From contig CM043963.1 in the NCBI GenBank assembly GCA_014529385.2, positions 1,060,001 through 1,120,000 of the forward strand: DNA of 60,000 bases, given 5' to 3'. The notes below the pieces were generated by a model, which saw nothing but the letters and a program-made list of their open reading frames with translations, made no database searches and was not told the origin of the DNA. Origin of the DNA: Adiantum capillus-veneris. Lineage: Eukaryota; Streptophyta; Polypodiopsida; Polypodiales; Pteridaceae. Positions 1 to 11,302 of this stretch are shown piece after piece. Every line of letters starts with the position of its first letter. The stretch's first letter is position 1. The position numbers and the translations under genes were made by a program.

Positions 1-55
1 TACATATTCTGTTTTTTCATTCTTCTATGTCTTTGTGCACACTATTTTATCCCTC

Positions 56-58
<3 letters not shown>

Positions 59-124
<66 letters not shown>
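59..124. repeat. (TC)33 microsatellite
   Basis: Uninterrupted TC dinucleotide tract. It produces a spurious Leu-Ser open frame and is not a gene. Confidence 0.97.
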
Positions 125-128
<4 letters not shown>

Positions 129-888
129 CGCAATGTGGTGTACACACATACACTATTCACCTTGTCATTTTGTGGAGTACACTTCCATTCATATCACCCA
201 TGTAGCGGTAGCACTAGCCGTTAGGTGCCTTTGGATGCAGTCCGCTCATGGCTTAACACTAGAATGGTAACAGGACACTTTTATGTCCTTGGACACTTTT
301 ATGGCTTAAACTCCATGCTAGGTCGGGTGCGGAGAACTCCTACTCTATGCAAACGCTTCCACAACTGATATATATTGAAATTGTATAAAGTGTAAATTTA
401 TATTTTTGCAAAGACCCTGGAGAGGGGTATCTCTCATGACCTTAGCATTCTCATGACCCGGGTGATAGTAGCACAATATCTCATCCTAATATGATGCCAT
501 TCTTAGGGGCAAGATCTGGATTTAAGTCACTTCTTCATTACTTCTTGGCAAGGTTCTATCTCCTATTATTTTTATAATTTTGAGGCAATGAAAATAGTTA
601 GCAAGTGTGCTACTGCAAATTATTTCTCTATGCTAAAAGGATTTCTCACTGCATGTCTTCCCTACATTTAGGTAGGTAAAGTTATTGATGCACAAGGTTT
701 TAGAGATGAGTGTATTGCCATCATAACCTGGACTAACTTGGCTATATAAAAAGAAGATAAATCATTTATTAAATTCCCATATACCTGTGTAGAAACTCTA
801 GTAGGTCATATTAATCCTTTTAAGTTGTCATTTTACTTATTGTGATTTATTATGGCATGATTCTCAAGATCCTTTTCCAATAAGTATG
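125..888. other. Non-coding flank, no gene seen
   Basis: AT-rich sequence between the TC tract and the decayed copia element. It holds a short direct repeat (GGACACTTTTATG, twice near 274-304). The missing 3' LTR of the neighbouring element would be expected at the right end of this stretch, but I see no match to the 227-bp LTR. Confidence 0.5.
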
Positions 889-947
889 CAATGTGACACT
901 CCCAAATACTTTGGAGTATAGGGAAGTGCCATGCCTTGAGGACATGA

Positions 948-3900
948 TCAGCCCACAAAGAGGAGTAAGCCCAAAGCTTTGCAGAAAGCGTCAAACTTCT
1001 CACCAGACAAGGCCTTTGTGGAAAGATTTGAAAGGTTGTCTTTTGCTGGCACATAATCCAAGTTTTACTCTATTGCTGAGAGTCTCTCCCTGACATAGTG
1101 GTAATGCACCTCACTTTTCTTTGTGCAAACATGAAAAGCTGCATTCCTCGCAACTACCAATGCGTTGTGACTATCAATGTAGATAATGTTGGCAGTGTCA
1201 TGTCCAACACCCAAATCAGTCATAAGGCATCTCAGCCATACATGCTCAACTGTAGTTGTGAAGACTGCCATGTACTTAACCTCACAACTGGAAGTGGCCA
1301 CAATAGGCTGCTTATTTCTCAATCATGATATGCATGAATTGTTGAGCATGAAACAAAAACCACTCGTAGACACTCACGTGTCAAAACAACCAGCCCATTC
1401 TGAGTCCAAAGAAGCATACAAATATGGCGGCAATAATCTTCCCTTGGACTAAAAAAAGTGAAGATGTAAAGTTCCACTCAAGTAGCGAAAGATCCGCTTG
1501 ACAGGCTACCAAGGCTTAGACCCTGGGTTATGCCTAAATCTGTTGACTTGTGACACTGCAAACAGAATATCCGACCTCGTGTTGCATACATAAATAAGGC
1601 ACCCAACAACAGTTTTGTAAAGAGTGACATCGGCAGGATCACCAAAATCATGAAGACTCAATTTCAAACCTATTTCCATGGAAGTGGCAATAGGTTTGAA
1701 TCCTCAAGTCCAAACTTGCATAGCAATGTCTTTATGTAAAGTGTCTGACACAAGGCAATACCACCATCACACTGCTTAAACTATATGCCCAAGTAATGAT
1801 GCAATAGCCCCAAATCTTTCATCTTGAAAGTAGCATTCAAATCAGCCTTAAATTTAGCAATATGTACCTCATTCGGACCAGTGATCAGCAAATCATCCAC
1901 ATATAGAACCACAGTGAGAAGTACATTGCCCTCACACTTCACATAAGTGCTTTCTGTTGGACTGTTACAAAAGTCTTGTCTGACCAAATGAGTGTTATTT
2001 GTCGACAAGACCGTGAGTTACGTTACATAAACTTCCTCATATGTCACCATTCAAAAACAAGCACTAACAATGTCTGATTGATGTACGTCTAAAACAAAAT
2101 GAGTTGCCAATGCACATAGAAACGCACACCAGTCATATGAGAAGTGGGAGAAAAAGTCTCTTCATAATCTATGCCTTTTGTTGTGCATACCCATTTGCAA
2201 CGACGAGTCTTATACCGATCAATCTCACCATCCAGCTTATGCTTCAACTTGTAAACCCACTTTGTACCAATGGCTTTTTTGCAAAGAGTCAAATCACAAG
2301 AAGTCCATGTGTCATTTTCTATAAGTGCATCTTATTTTGATTGCATGGCAGCCATCCAATTTTCAGAATATATGCTTCATCAAAAGACAGAGGCTCCTCT
2401 ACGTCACATAAACTAAAAGCAACCAAAGCATAGCAATCAGATGCATAAGATGCACGATGAGAACATAAGCTAGTATGACTAGACAAAGGTGCATCCAATT
2501 TATGGTCATGCAAAGTATGCACTAGCCATTTTGGCATACCTCTAGCATGCTCATTCTCATCCCTTTCCACATCAAGTATCATCATGTACATCTACATCAT
2601 CAGAAATAGGCTGATCCATAGCATCTTCTAAAACCCCCATAGGCTAAACATTTACCTCATTTGAATTTAGATTCGAACATCCACCATTGAAAAAAGGCAA
2701 CAAATTGTCATAAATGTCATGTGCTTACAGTACTATCTCTAGTACATGACAACAAAGACTAACAGAATCTTTCACAAACACTACATCTTGTGACACCAAG
2801 ATATGTTTCGTTTGTGGATGGTACAACCTGCAATCTTTTCTCTCAACATTGTAACCAACAAAAATGCATTTGATAGCCTTATCATCCAATTTTTTGTGTT
2901 GCGTTTGCGGCACCAAAGCATAAGCCAAATAACCAAAAATGCGCATGTGAGTGATAGATGGATATATATCATGTCATACTTAATATGGATTATAGACTGC
3001 AAAGCTTTTGTAGGACACCTCTTGAGTACATAAGTGGCACACATGATGGCCTCATGCCAAAACGAATGTGGAAAAGCTTGACTCTTAACCATACATCTTG
3101 CCATCTCCGTAAGAGACCTATTCTTCCTTTCAGCAACACCATTTTCTGAGGTGTATACGGCATTGTACATTGGTGTTATCCCATGACTAGCCAGAAATGC
3201 ATTAAATTTATGAGACATATACCCCCCCCCCCCCCCCCCCCCTATCAGAATGAAGGGTGCCCATAGTACATTTCAAGACATTTTTTAGCCATAGCCAGAA
3301 ATTGATTGAAGCACATAAACACTTTGGACTTAGCTTTAAGCGGATACACCCATGCATGCTTGGAGTAATCATCAATGGAAGTCACAAAGTACATGTAATT
3401 TTCCAAGGACAGAGTTTGCATGGGCCCACAAACATCACTATACACAAGATGCAACCTGCATATAGCCCTTATTGAATCATCCTTTGGAAATTTCAAACAT
3501 TGCATCTTACCCAAGATACAACCTTCACAAACATGGTTAACAGGTGCTTCAAGAGGCGGCAAATAAGCAACCATATTAAATTTCTGCAGCAAACACAGTA
3601 AACTGGCAAAATTCAGATGTCCAAAATGTGCATGCCAAATTTTTGCATCTGAAACTGCATTTACCAAAAAAATTCCACACTTGTTATTCAAAGTGAGCTT
3701 ATACAACCCACTGTATAACATTCTTGATGCAACAATCTCATCACCAAAACTGAGATCATGAATTATACATCTGTCATCCACAAATTTGACTACAAGACCA
3801 AGTCTAGCAAGTACATACAAAAGGTTCTTTTTTATCCCATGTACATAAAACGTATCGACAAGTGTGAAAGAACTGCCATTTTGCAGCAATCAGCACAATC

Positions 3901-5112
3901 TTTCCAACTCCCTTGACCGGATAAGCGGCATTGTTTGCACAAGTGACTATATTCCTGTGAGGGACATCCTCGAAAGAGATAAAGAAGTCACGATGAGAGG
4001 TAATGTGCTTTATAGCACCACTATCAAAGTACCACACATGAGCATCTGCAAAAATTGACATACATGTATCATGGATAGAAGGATCATAAGTGCACTATGC
4101 ATTAAAATCCCATTCTTCATCTACATCATATCACAATCTCATTTTATAGAAGACTCAACAATAGTTGCACTTGTAGTGGAACCAACCTCTTCTTCTTAGC
4201 CTCTTTAGCCTTCAATTTCGGACACTGCTTAATCAAGTGATCATTAGCTTTACAATAATGGCAATGCATCTTCTTTTTTTCCCTCCACCAAAATTACCAG
4301 ACGAAGTGTTGCCAATAGAAGCACTAGGAACATGTGATCTACCACCCATAGAAGAACCATAAGAAGTGGCTATATTGCTATTAACACTTTTTCTTTGAGC
4401 AACAATAAAGTCTTGTTCAACTGCATACTATTTAGTCTTGTTTTTTCTGGAAAGTTAGTCTTGCAATAGCAATGTGCATAATGCATCAAACTTGACAACA
4501 TCATGATTTCCTTTGATCATAAGTCCCCAAGCACTAGCAAAGGCCTAGTAGGAATCTGGCAAAGCATCAAGAAGAGTCAGCATAAGAAAACTGTCAGAAA
4601 TGACTTCACTTGTAGAAATAAGTTGCTCATTAATATCCTTGATACCATCAAGGAAAGTGTCCATTTTATCTTCCTCGTGCATAATCTTTGACTCCAACTC
4701 TTTACGTAGCAATGCAATTTTAGCCTCATTGTTGCGACTTGCATAAAGACCAGCCAGAATATCCCAAGCTTGTTTTGCATATTTAGCTAGACAAATGTGA
4801 GGAGTAATAGTGTGCTTCATAGATATTTCAATCAATGCATGATATTGTGCATCTTTTACATCCCAACGAGCTTGCTTAGTCGTTGACAAAACAACTCTAG
4901 CAGCAACCACCCTACCACCAAAACTTGCAGCATCCTCAACATTGCTTATATCCATAGAACTAGGACATATGTCAATGCCTTGAACAAAATTCCAAATGCC
5001 CTTTTGACACAAGGACATGTTGCATCATGTAAGACCACATAGGGTAATTATCCCCATCCAATTTATCATCAATAGCAAACATCTCGAACACATCTGTGTT
5101 ATTGTCAGCCAT
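948..5112 (-). pseudogene. Broken copia gag-pol polyprotein
   Basis: Reads as the Copia-1 polyprotein in fragments. The gag start (MADNN-type) is at 5112 and the UBN2-like gag segment runs to about 4545. The CCHC knuckle region is at about 4260 and the protease segment near 4040 still shows WYFDSGA. GAG-pre-integrase and integrase cover 3870-2780, RT fragments lie at 2290-1780 with YVDD near 1895, and RNase H at 1322-1065. The stop matches 948-950. At least six frame breaks separate these parts, and a 21-base C run replaces the codons around the second integrase Asp. No functional product is expected. Confidence 0.9.
3222..3242. repeat. Poly-C tract, 21 bases
   Basis: The intact Copia-1 copy has only a seven-C run at the corresponding place (the Arg-Gly-Gly codons of the integrase). 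This is a homopolymer expansion inside a dead gene, or possibly an assembly error at a homopolymer. Confidence 0.85.
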
Positions 5113-5281
5113 GGTGAATGCATGCACCTGATGTGAAAACTTTTCAAAAAGAGGAGACATGAAGCTGGACTAACACGTGCTATGTGTCACAACCCATAGA
5201 AGACTGTAAGGGATCTACTATGCAGAAAACGGCATTGACAAAAAAATTTGCACAAAAGAACGAAAATGTTCTGATACCAAG

Positions 5282-5510
5282 TTTTGAAAATAGGGTTGCA
5301 GGGAAACCAACATTAGCTTGGAGAAAATGAAGGAAGCTCAAGGCACACAATAGAGAGTAGTATTACTTAGTGTGCAATGAAAAGATAAGTTATTCCTAGA
5401 ATGATGGGCGTATATACAATGCATGCAAGAAAAAAACTTCTAGTGGGAAAAAATACCCCGACAATCCTAAGTGTGCTCACACACATCACTATCACATATG
5501 TATGGTAACA
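5282..5510 (-). repeat. 5' LTR of Copia-1d
   Basis: About 229 bp aligning along its length with the Copia-1 LTRs, with many substitutions. It is preceded on its left by TTCTGATACCA (5269-5279), the reverse of an initiator-Met tRNA primer site, which fixes it as the 5' LTR of a minus-strand element. Confidence 0.88.
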
Positions 5511-5863
5511 CAAAGATTGCACCCAGTACCTGTGTCTTTTTCTTCTCTCTTCTTCTCCTCTCACCGTGCCAATGTAGCACTCCACCCTAGGAGGTACACT
5601 TGCAGATTGTCTCCTACTCTCTATCGCTCATTGTCTCTCTCAGACCGTGCGTATTGTCGATTATGTGCTTGCAGGATTTTCCAAGTATGTAGACCTATTA
5701 GTTTAATGGCTTGTGCTATGTGATTTTTAATATTTTTCAGGGGCCTCTACGCTCTGGCTCGTAGCAATAATCTTCCTTTCTAGCCACTCACTCTAAAACG
5801 TGATCGATGATATAAAGAGGATAGTTATCTTTTATAGCTATAGCATTCACCTTTTTGAGGTTA
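5511..5863. other. Spacer between two copia copies
   Basis: No gene, LTR or structured repeat recognised; pyrimidine-rich around 5525-5560. Confidence 0.5.
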
Positions 5864-5868
5864 ACGCA

Positions 5869-6095
5869 TGTTGGAATTAGGGTTGCAGACAAACACACAC
5901 AGCTTGGAGAAGACGAAGGAAGCTCAAGGTACACAATAGAGAGTGTATTCCTTAGTGTGCAATGGAAAGATAGATAGCCCTAGAGTGATGGGCGTATATA
6001 CAATGCACGGGGGGAAAAACCTCCTAAAGAGGGAAAAAATGCCCCGGCGGTCCTAGTGTGTTCACACACATCACTACCACATGTATATGGTAACA
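5869..6095 (-). repeat. 3' LTR of Copia-1
   Basis: Bounded by TG/CA (TGTTGGAATT to TATGGTAACA on the plus strand). On its right the run AATCCCCCCTGGAG reads on the minus strand as the purine-rich plus-strand primer (PPT). The target duplication ACGCA lies immediately left. Confidence 0.96.
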
Positions 6096-6170
6096 AATCC
6101 CCCCTGGAGTGATGCGGTGAACGAGAGCTGGCACATGAGTAAAGGGAAGTGCCATGCCCTGAGGACAGGA

Positions 6171-9100
6171 TCATTCCACAAAGGGGAGTAAGCCCAAAGC
6201 TTTGCCGAAAGCTTCAAGCTTCTCACGAGACAATGCCTTTGTGAAAAGATCTGCAAGGTTGTCCTGTGTTGGCACATAAGCCAAGCTGATCTCTCCTGCT
6301 GAGAGCCTCTCCCTGACATAGTGGTAATGCACCTCAATGTGCTTTGTGCGAGCATGAAAAACTGGGTTCCTCGCAACTGCCAATGCGCTCTGACTGTCAG
6401 TGTAGATAGTGTTGGCAGTGTCATGTCCAACACCCAAGTCAGCCATAAGGCGTCTGAGCCATACACACTCAACCGTAGCTGTGAAGACTGCCCTGTACTC
6501 AGCCTCACAACTCGAAGTGGCCACAGTAGGTTGCTTCTTGCTCAACCATGATATACATGAACTGCCAAGCATGAAACAAAAACCACTTGTGGACACTCGC
6601 GTGTCAAAACAACCAGCCCAATCTGAGTCCGAAAAAGCATGTAAGTCTGGCGGCAATGATCCCCCCTTGGGATAAAACAAGCCAAGATGTAAAGTGCCAC
6701 TAAGGTAGCGGAAAATCCTCTTGACAGCCTGCCAATGCTTAGACCCTGGGCTATGCATAAATCTGCTGACCTGCGAGACTGCAAACTGAATATCTGGCCT
6801 CGTGTTGCATACATAAATGAGGCAGCCAACAGCAGTTTGGTAAAGAGTGACATCAGCAGGATCGCCAGCATCATGTAGACTCAACTTCAAACCTGTTTCC
6901 ATGGGAGTGGCAATAGGTTTGCAATCCTCAAGTCCAAACTTACATAGCAATGTCTCTATGTAACTTTTCTGACACAAGGCAATACCACCATCACACTGCT
7001 TAAACTGTATACCCAAGTAATGATGCAACAGCCCCAAATCTTTCATCTTGAAAGTAGCATTCAAATCAGCCTTAAATTCAGCAATATGTCTCTCATTTGG
7101 TCCAGTGATCAGCAAATCATCAACATAAAGAACCACAATGAGAAATACATCATCCTCACGCTTTACATACAATGTGCTTTCTGTTGGACTGTTACGAAAG
7201 CCTCGTTTAACCAAATGAGTGTCAGCTTTCTCATACCAAGCACGAGGAGATTGCTTCAACCCATACAAAGCCTTCTTACATTTGCACACTTTGTCCTCTT
7301 GTCCTTTTATGACAAAACCGCGAGGCTGCGTTACATAAACTTCCTCAAATATGTCACCATTCAAGAAAGCAGTAACAATGTCTGATTGATGTACATCCCA
7401 ACCAAAATGAGCTGCCAATGCACATAGAAAACGCACAGTAGTCATACGACAAGTGGGAGCAAAAGTCTCTTCATAATCTATGCCTTTTTGTTGTGCATAA
7501 CCCTTTGCAACAAGTCGAGCCTTATGGCGATCGATCTCACCATCCGGCTTGCGTTTCAACTTGTAAACCCACTTGGTACCAATGGCCTTTTTGCCAGGAG
7601 GCAAATCACATAAAGTCCATGTGTCATTCTCTATAAGTGCATCATATTCTGATTTCATGGCAGCAATCCAATTTTCTGAATTCTGTGCTTCATCAAAAGA
7701 CAGAGGCTCCTCAACATCATGTAAACTAGACACAGCCAAACCATAACAATCTGATGCATAAGATGCATGGCGAGAGCCTGAACGAGTACGACTAGATAAA
7801 GGTGCATCCAATTTACTATCACGCAAAGTGTGCACCAGCCATTTTGGCATACCTCTAGCCTGCTCATTTTCAGCCCTTTCCTCATCAAGTACATCATGTA
7901 CATCTGCATCAGTAATAGGCTGTTCTAAAACATTTTCAGAAACCCCCATAGGCTGTACATTTGCCTCATTGGAACTTACATTCGTATTTCCACCACTGAA
8001 AAGAGGCAACAAAGTGTCATAAATGTCCTGTGAGCTTACATTACTGTCTCTAGTACATGACAGCAAGGGTTGAACAGAATCTTCCACAAACACTACATCC
8101 CGTGAAACCAAAATACGTTTTGTTTGCGGATGATACAACCTGTAACCTTTGCTTTCAGCACTATAACCAACAAAAATACATTTGACAGCCTTATCATCCA
8201 ATTTTCTGCGCTGCACTTGTGGCACCAAAGCATATGCCAAACAGCCAAAAACACGCATGTGCTCAATAGAAGGTTTTCTATCATGCCATGCTTCATATGG
8301 AGTAATAGACTGCAAAGCTTTCGTAGGACACCTGTTAAGTACATAAGTGGCACACATGATGGCCTCAAGCCAAAAAGAATGCGGCAAAGCTTGACTTTTG
8401 ACCATACATCGTGCCATTTCCGTTAGTGACCTGTTTTTCCTCTCAGCAACACCATTTTGCTGAGGTGTATAAGGCACTGTACATTGGTGTTTTATCCCAC
8501 GACTAGCCAGAAATGCATTAAATTCATGAGACATATACTCCCCCCCTCGATCGGAACGGAGGGTGCCCATAGTACATTTTGAGACATTTTCAGCCATAGC
8601 CAAAAATTGTTTGAAGCACATAAAAACTTCGGACTTCTCTTTAAGCGGAAATACCCACGCATGCCTAGAGTAATCATCAATGAAAGTCACGAAGTACAGG
8701 TAATTGCCCAAGGACGGAGTTTGCATGGGCCCACAAACGTCACTATGCACAAGCTGCAACCTGCATGTGGCCCTAACTGAACCATCCTTTGGAAACTTAG
8801 AACGCTGCATTTTACCCAGAATACAGCCTTCACAAACATGTTTGATAGGTGCTTCAAGAGGCGGCAAAGAAGCAACCATATCAGATTTCTGCAAACGCAG
8901 CAAACTGGCAAAATTCAGATGACCAAAACGTGCATGCCAAAGTTTTGCATCTGAAATAGCCCTTGAATCTGCAACAGCATTTGCAAAATTTTGTCCACAC
9001 TTGTCATACAAAGTGAGCTTATACAGCCCACGGCACAAAAGCCCAGATGCAACAATTTCATCACCAAAACTGAGATCATGAACTGTACATCTGTCATCCA

Positions 9101-10460
9101 CAAATTTGACTACAAGTCCAAGTCTAGCAAGTGCGGATACAGACAATAGATTCTTCTTGATCCCAGGTACATAAAGTGCATCAACAAGTGTGAAGGAACT
9201 GCCATTAGCAGCAGTGAGCACAATCTTTCCAACTCCCTGAACTGGATAAGAGGCGTTGTTGGCACAAGTGACTGAATTCCCATGAGGGACAGACTCGAGA
9301 GAGGTAAACAATTCACGATGTGAGGTAATGTGCTTTGTAGCACCACTGTCGAAATACCACACATGTGAATCTGCAGCAACTGACAAGCATGATGCATCAT
9401 GGACAGCAGGATTGTAAGTGCACTCTACGCTAAAAGCCCATTCTGCATCAACATCAGCATCACAATCTCCTTTCACAGAAGACTCAACAATGGCTGCATT
9501 TGTAGTGGAACCAGCATTTGCAGTGGAACCACCCTCTTTCTTCTTAGCCTCTTTGGCCTTCAACTTAGGACACGACTTGATCAAGTGATCATTGGCTTTA
9601 CAATAATGGCAACGCATCTTCTTTTTGCCCTTATCACCAGAATTGCCAAACGAAGTGCTGCCAGCAGAAGCATTAGGAACAGAATTTTTGCCACTCGCAG
9701 CAGAACCATAAGAAGTGGCTGCATTATTGTTACCACCCTTTCTTTGAGAAGCAATAAAAGCCTGTTCAACTGCACGCTGCCTAGTCCTGTTTTTTCTAGA
9801 AAGTGACTCTTGCAACAGCAATGTGCATAATGCATCAAACTTGACAACTTCAGGATTTCCTTGGGTCATCAGTCTCCAAGTACTAGCAAAAGTCTGGTAG
9901 GAATCTGGTAAGGCATCAAGAACAGTCTGCACAAGGGAACTGTCAGAAATGACTTCACCTGCAGAAATGAGTTGCTCATTGATATCCTTGACACTAGCAA
10001 GGAAAGTGTCCATATCATCTTCCTCATGCATAATCTTCGACTCTAGCTCTTTACGCAGCAAAGCAATTTTAGCCTCATTGCGGCTTGCATAAAGACCTGC
10101 TAGAATATCCCAAGCCTGTTTTGCAGATTTTGCTGAACGGATGTGAGGAATAATGGTGCGCTTCACAGACAATGCAATCAATGCATGAGCCTGCACATCC
10201 TTAACATCCCAACGAGCTTGTTCTGCTGTAGGCAAAACAACTCTAACAGCTGCAATCCTTGCAGCAAGACCTGCAACATCCTCAATATCGCCTACATCTT
10301 CAGAACCAGGACGTACATCAATGCCCTGCACAATGTTCCAGACACGTTTTGACACAAGAACGTGTTGCATCATATAAGCCCACATAGGGTAGTTGTCCCC
10401 ATCCAACCTGTCCTCAGCAGCAAACATCTTGAACACATCTGTGTTGTTGTTGTCAGCCAT
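6171..10460 (-). CDS. Copia gag-pol polyprotein, intact
   Basis: Open frame of 1,429 residues from the MADNNN start at 10460; an in-frame upstream extension to 10520 exists, but the decayed sister copy supports MADNN. The order is that of Ty1/copia. Residues are counted from the 10520 frame: UBN2-type gag (about 35-245), CCHC knuckle CX2CX4HX4C (about 303-318), aspartic protease DSGA (about 391), GAG-pre-integrase HHCC region (about 525-575), integrase D-D-E with HSD (about 591), RSDRGGEY (about 653) and ERKNR (about 691), reverse transcriptase with YVDD (about 1133), and RNase H with DSDW and the TDSQSA motif. The product would be cleaved by its own protease into capsid and enzymes. No stop or frameshift is present. 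Confidence 0.96.
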   Translation of the reverse strand: MADNNNTDVFKMFAAEDRLDGDNYPMWAYMMQHVLVSKRVWNIVQGIDVRPGSEDVGDIEDVAGLAARIAAVRVVLPTAEQARWDVKDVQAHALIALSVKRTIIPHIRSAKSAKQAWDILAGLYASRNEAKIALLRKELESKIMHEEDDMDTFLASVKDINEQLISAGEVISDSSLVQTVLDALPDSYQTFASTWRLMTQGNPEVVKFDALCTLLLQESLSRKNRTRQRAVEQAFIASQRKGGNNNAATSYGSAASGKNSVPNASAGSTSFGNSGDKGKKKMRCHYCKANDHLIKSCPKLKAKEAKKKEGGSTANAGSTTNAAIVESSVKGDCDADVDAEWAFSVECTYNPAVHDASCLSVAADSHVWYFDSGATKHITSHRELFTSLESVPHGNSVTCANNASYPVQGVGKIVLTAANGSSFTLVDALYVPGIKKNLLSVSALARLGLVVKFVDDRCTVHDLSFGDEIVASGLLCRGLYKLTLYDKCGQNFANAVADSRAISDAKLWHARFGHLNFASLLRLQKSDMVASLPPLEAPIKHVCEGCILGKMQRSKFPKDGSVRATCRLQLVHSDVCGPMQTPSLGNYLYFVTFIDDYSRHAWVFPLKEKSEVFMCFKQFLAMAENVSKCTMGTLRSDRGGEYMSHEFNAFLASRGIKHQCTVPYTPQQNGVAERKNRSLTEMARCMVKSQALPHSFWLEAIMCATYVLNRCPTKALQSITPYEAWHDRKPSIEHMRVFGCLAYALVPQVQRRKLDDKAVKCIFVGYSAESKGYRLYHPQTKRILVSRDVVFVEDSVQPLLSCTRDSNVSSQDIYDTLLPLFSGGNTNVSSNEANVQPMGVSENVLEQPITDADVHDVLDEERAENEQARGMPKWLVHTLRDSKLDAPLSSRTRSGSRHASYASDCYGLAVSSLHDVEEPLSFDEAQNSENWIAAMKSEYDALIENDTWTLCDLPPGKKAIGTKWVYKLKRKPDGEIDRHKARLVAKGYAQQKGIDYEETFAPTCRMTTVRFLCALAAHFGWDVHQSDIVTAFLNGDIFEEVYVTQPRGFVIKGQEDKVCKCKKALYGLKQSPRAWYEKADTHLVKRGFRNSPTESTLYVKREDDVFLIVVLYVDDLLITGPNERHIAEFKADLNATFKMKDLGLLHHYLGIQFKQCDGGIALCQKSYIETLLCKFGLEDCKPIATPMETGLKLSLHDAGDPADVTLYQTAVGCLIYVCNTRPDIQFAVSQVSRFMHSPGSKHWQAVKRIFRYLSGTLHLGLFYPKGGSLPPDLHAFSDSDWAGCFDTRVSTSGFCFMLGSSCISWLSKKQPTVATSSCEAEYRAVFTATVECVWLRRLMADLGVGHDTANTIYTDSQSALAVARNPVFHARTKHIEVHYHYVRERLSAGEISLAYVPTQDNLADLFTKALSREKLEAFGKALGLLPFVE

Positions 10461-10808
10461 GGTAAATGCTGCACCTGATGTGAAAACTGCCCGAAAATAG
10501 GAGAAATGGAGCGGGAACAACTTGTGCTATATAGCACAAACCGTAGAAGACTATAAGGCACCTGTTATGCAGAAAACGGCACTGACAGAAAATCTGCACA
10601 AAATGACGAAATAACCTGTGCAGTACTACCCGTAGTGGAAACGGAGGCCGAAATGAGCCCAAATCAAAATTCTGAGCAGACCAAGCTCTTCGAGCACTCC
10701 CAAAATATTTGTCGACCTGCGAACGCTTGCCAAAGCTCACTGAAATCGGAGAAAGTGAGCAGGCGTGTGCTGGAGCAGCTGGCGACTAAGCCCGGGAGGA
10801 CGTGACCT

Positions 10809-10820
10809 GCTCTGATACCA
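10809..10820 (-). other. Primer binding site, initiator-Met tRNA (Copia-1)
   Basis: Plus-strand GCTCTGATACCA reads TGGTATCAGAGC on the element strand, complementary to the 3' end of initiator-Met tRNA. It sits two bases inside the 5' LTR. Confidence 0.93.
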
Positions 10821-10822
10821 AT

Positions 10823-11049
10823 TGTTGGAATTAGGGTTGCAGAGAAACACACACAGCTTGGAGAAGACGAAGGAAGCTCAAGGTACACAATAGAGAGTGT
10901 ATTCCTTAGTGTGCAATGGAATGATAGATAGCCCTAGAGTGATGGGCGTATATACAATGCACGGGGGAAAAAACCTCCTAAAGAGGGAAAAAATGCCCCG
11001 GCGGTCCTAGTGTGTTCACACACATCACTACCACATGTATATGGTAACA
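10823..11049 (-). repeat. 5' LTR of Copia-1
   Basis: 227 bp, same length as the 3' LTR, with about three differences by eye (C/G, A/T and one base in the G/A run). It is followed by the target duplication ACGCA. Confidence 0.96.
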
Positions 11050-11107
11050 ACGCACACTCTTAGTTTACCGTTTCTCTTTGGTGTACCACAATTGGGGACT
11101 CCCAGTA

Positions 11108-11302
11108 TGTGTGTTCTATTTTGTATAGATGAATTCCATCTCCTTGAGTTTTTAAATCTCTACCTTGATCTTTTTAGCAAATGTCTCATTATAGGTATAG
11201 GGTCTGTGTGTTTTATTTCATATAGATGAAGTCCACCTCCTTGATTTTTTCAATCTCTTCCTTCATCCTCTTTACAAATGTCTCATTATAGGTATAGGGT
11301 CT
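11108..11302. repeat. Two tandem ~98-bp units in gypsy relic
   Basis: Two adjacent imperfect copies, each ending with CATTATAGGTATAGGGTC, covering the RT N-terminal motif, with a weaker third partial copy to about 11362. It is a local duplication within the relic. Confidence 0.75.

Larger units (their letters stand above)
889..5510 (-). mobile_element. Decayed Ty1/copia element, Copia-1 family (Copia-1d)
   Basis: Colinear with the intact Copia-1 element at 5869-11049, from the 5' LTR (5282-5510) and primer site, through gag, protease, integrase, RT and RNase H, to sequence just beyond the gag-pol stop. It has many substitutions, frameshifts and deletions; for example about 100 bp of RT coding sequence is missing near 2005-2015. 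The 3' LTR that should lie left of about 890 is absent, so the element is truncated there. It lies in the same orientation as Copia-1 and only about 350 bp away, but the two are independent copies: each has its own 5' LTR and the sequence between them is unrelated. Confidence 0.9.
5869..11049 (-). mobile_element. Intact Ty1/copia retrotransposon (Copia-1)
   Basis: Complete element of 5,181 bp. It has two 227-bp LTRs, a 5-bp target duplication ACGCA (5864-5868 and 11050-11054), a primer site complementary to initiator-Met tRNA, a polypurine tract next to the 3' LTR and a single uninterrupted gag-pol frame. The LTRs differ at about three positions by eye, so insertion was recent. Copia elements replicate by reverse transcribing their own RNA in cytoplasmic particles and integrating the cDNA with their integrase. 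All catalytic motifs I could inspect are intact, so this copy could be autonomous. Confidence 0.96.

Noticed and set aside
27-224. 65-residue frame rich in Leu-Ser
   Set aside because: Generated by the TC dinucleotide tract; no coding signal outside it.
6074-6508. 144-residue minus frame over the Copia-1 RNase H end
   Set aside because: Out-of-frame shadow of the intact gag-pol.
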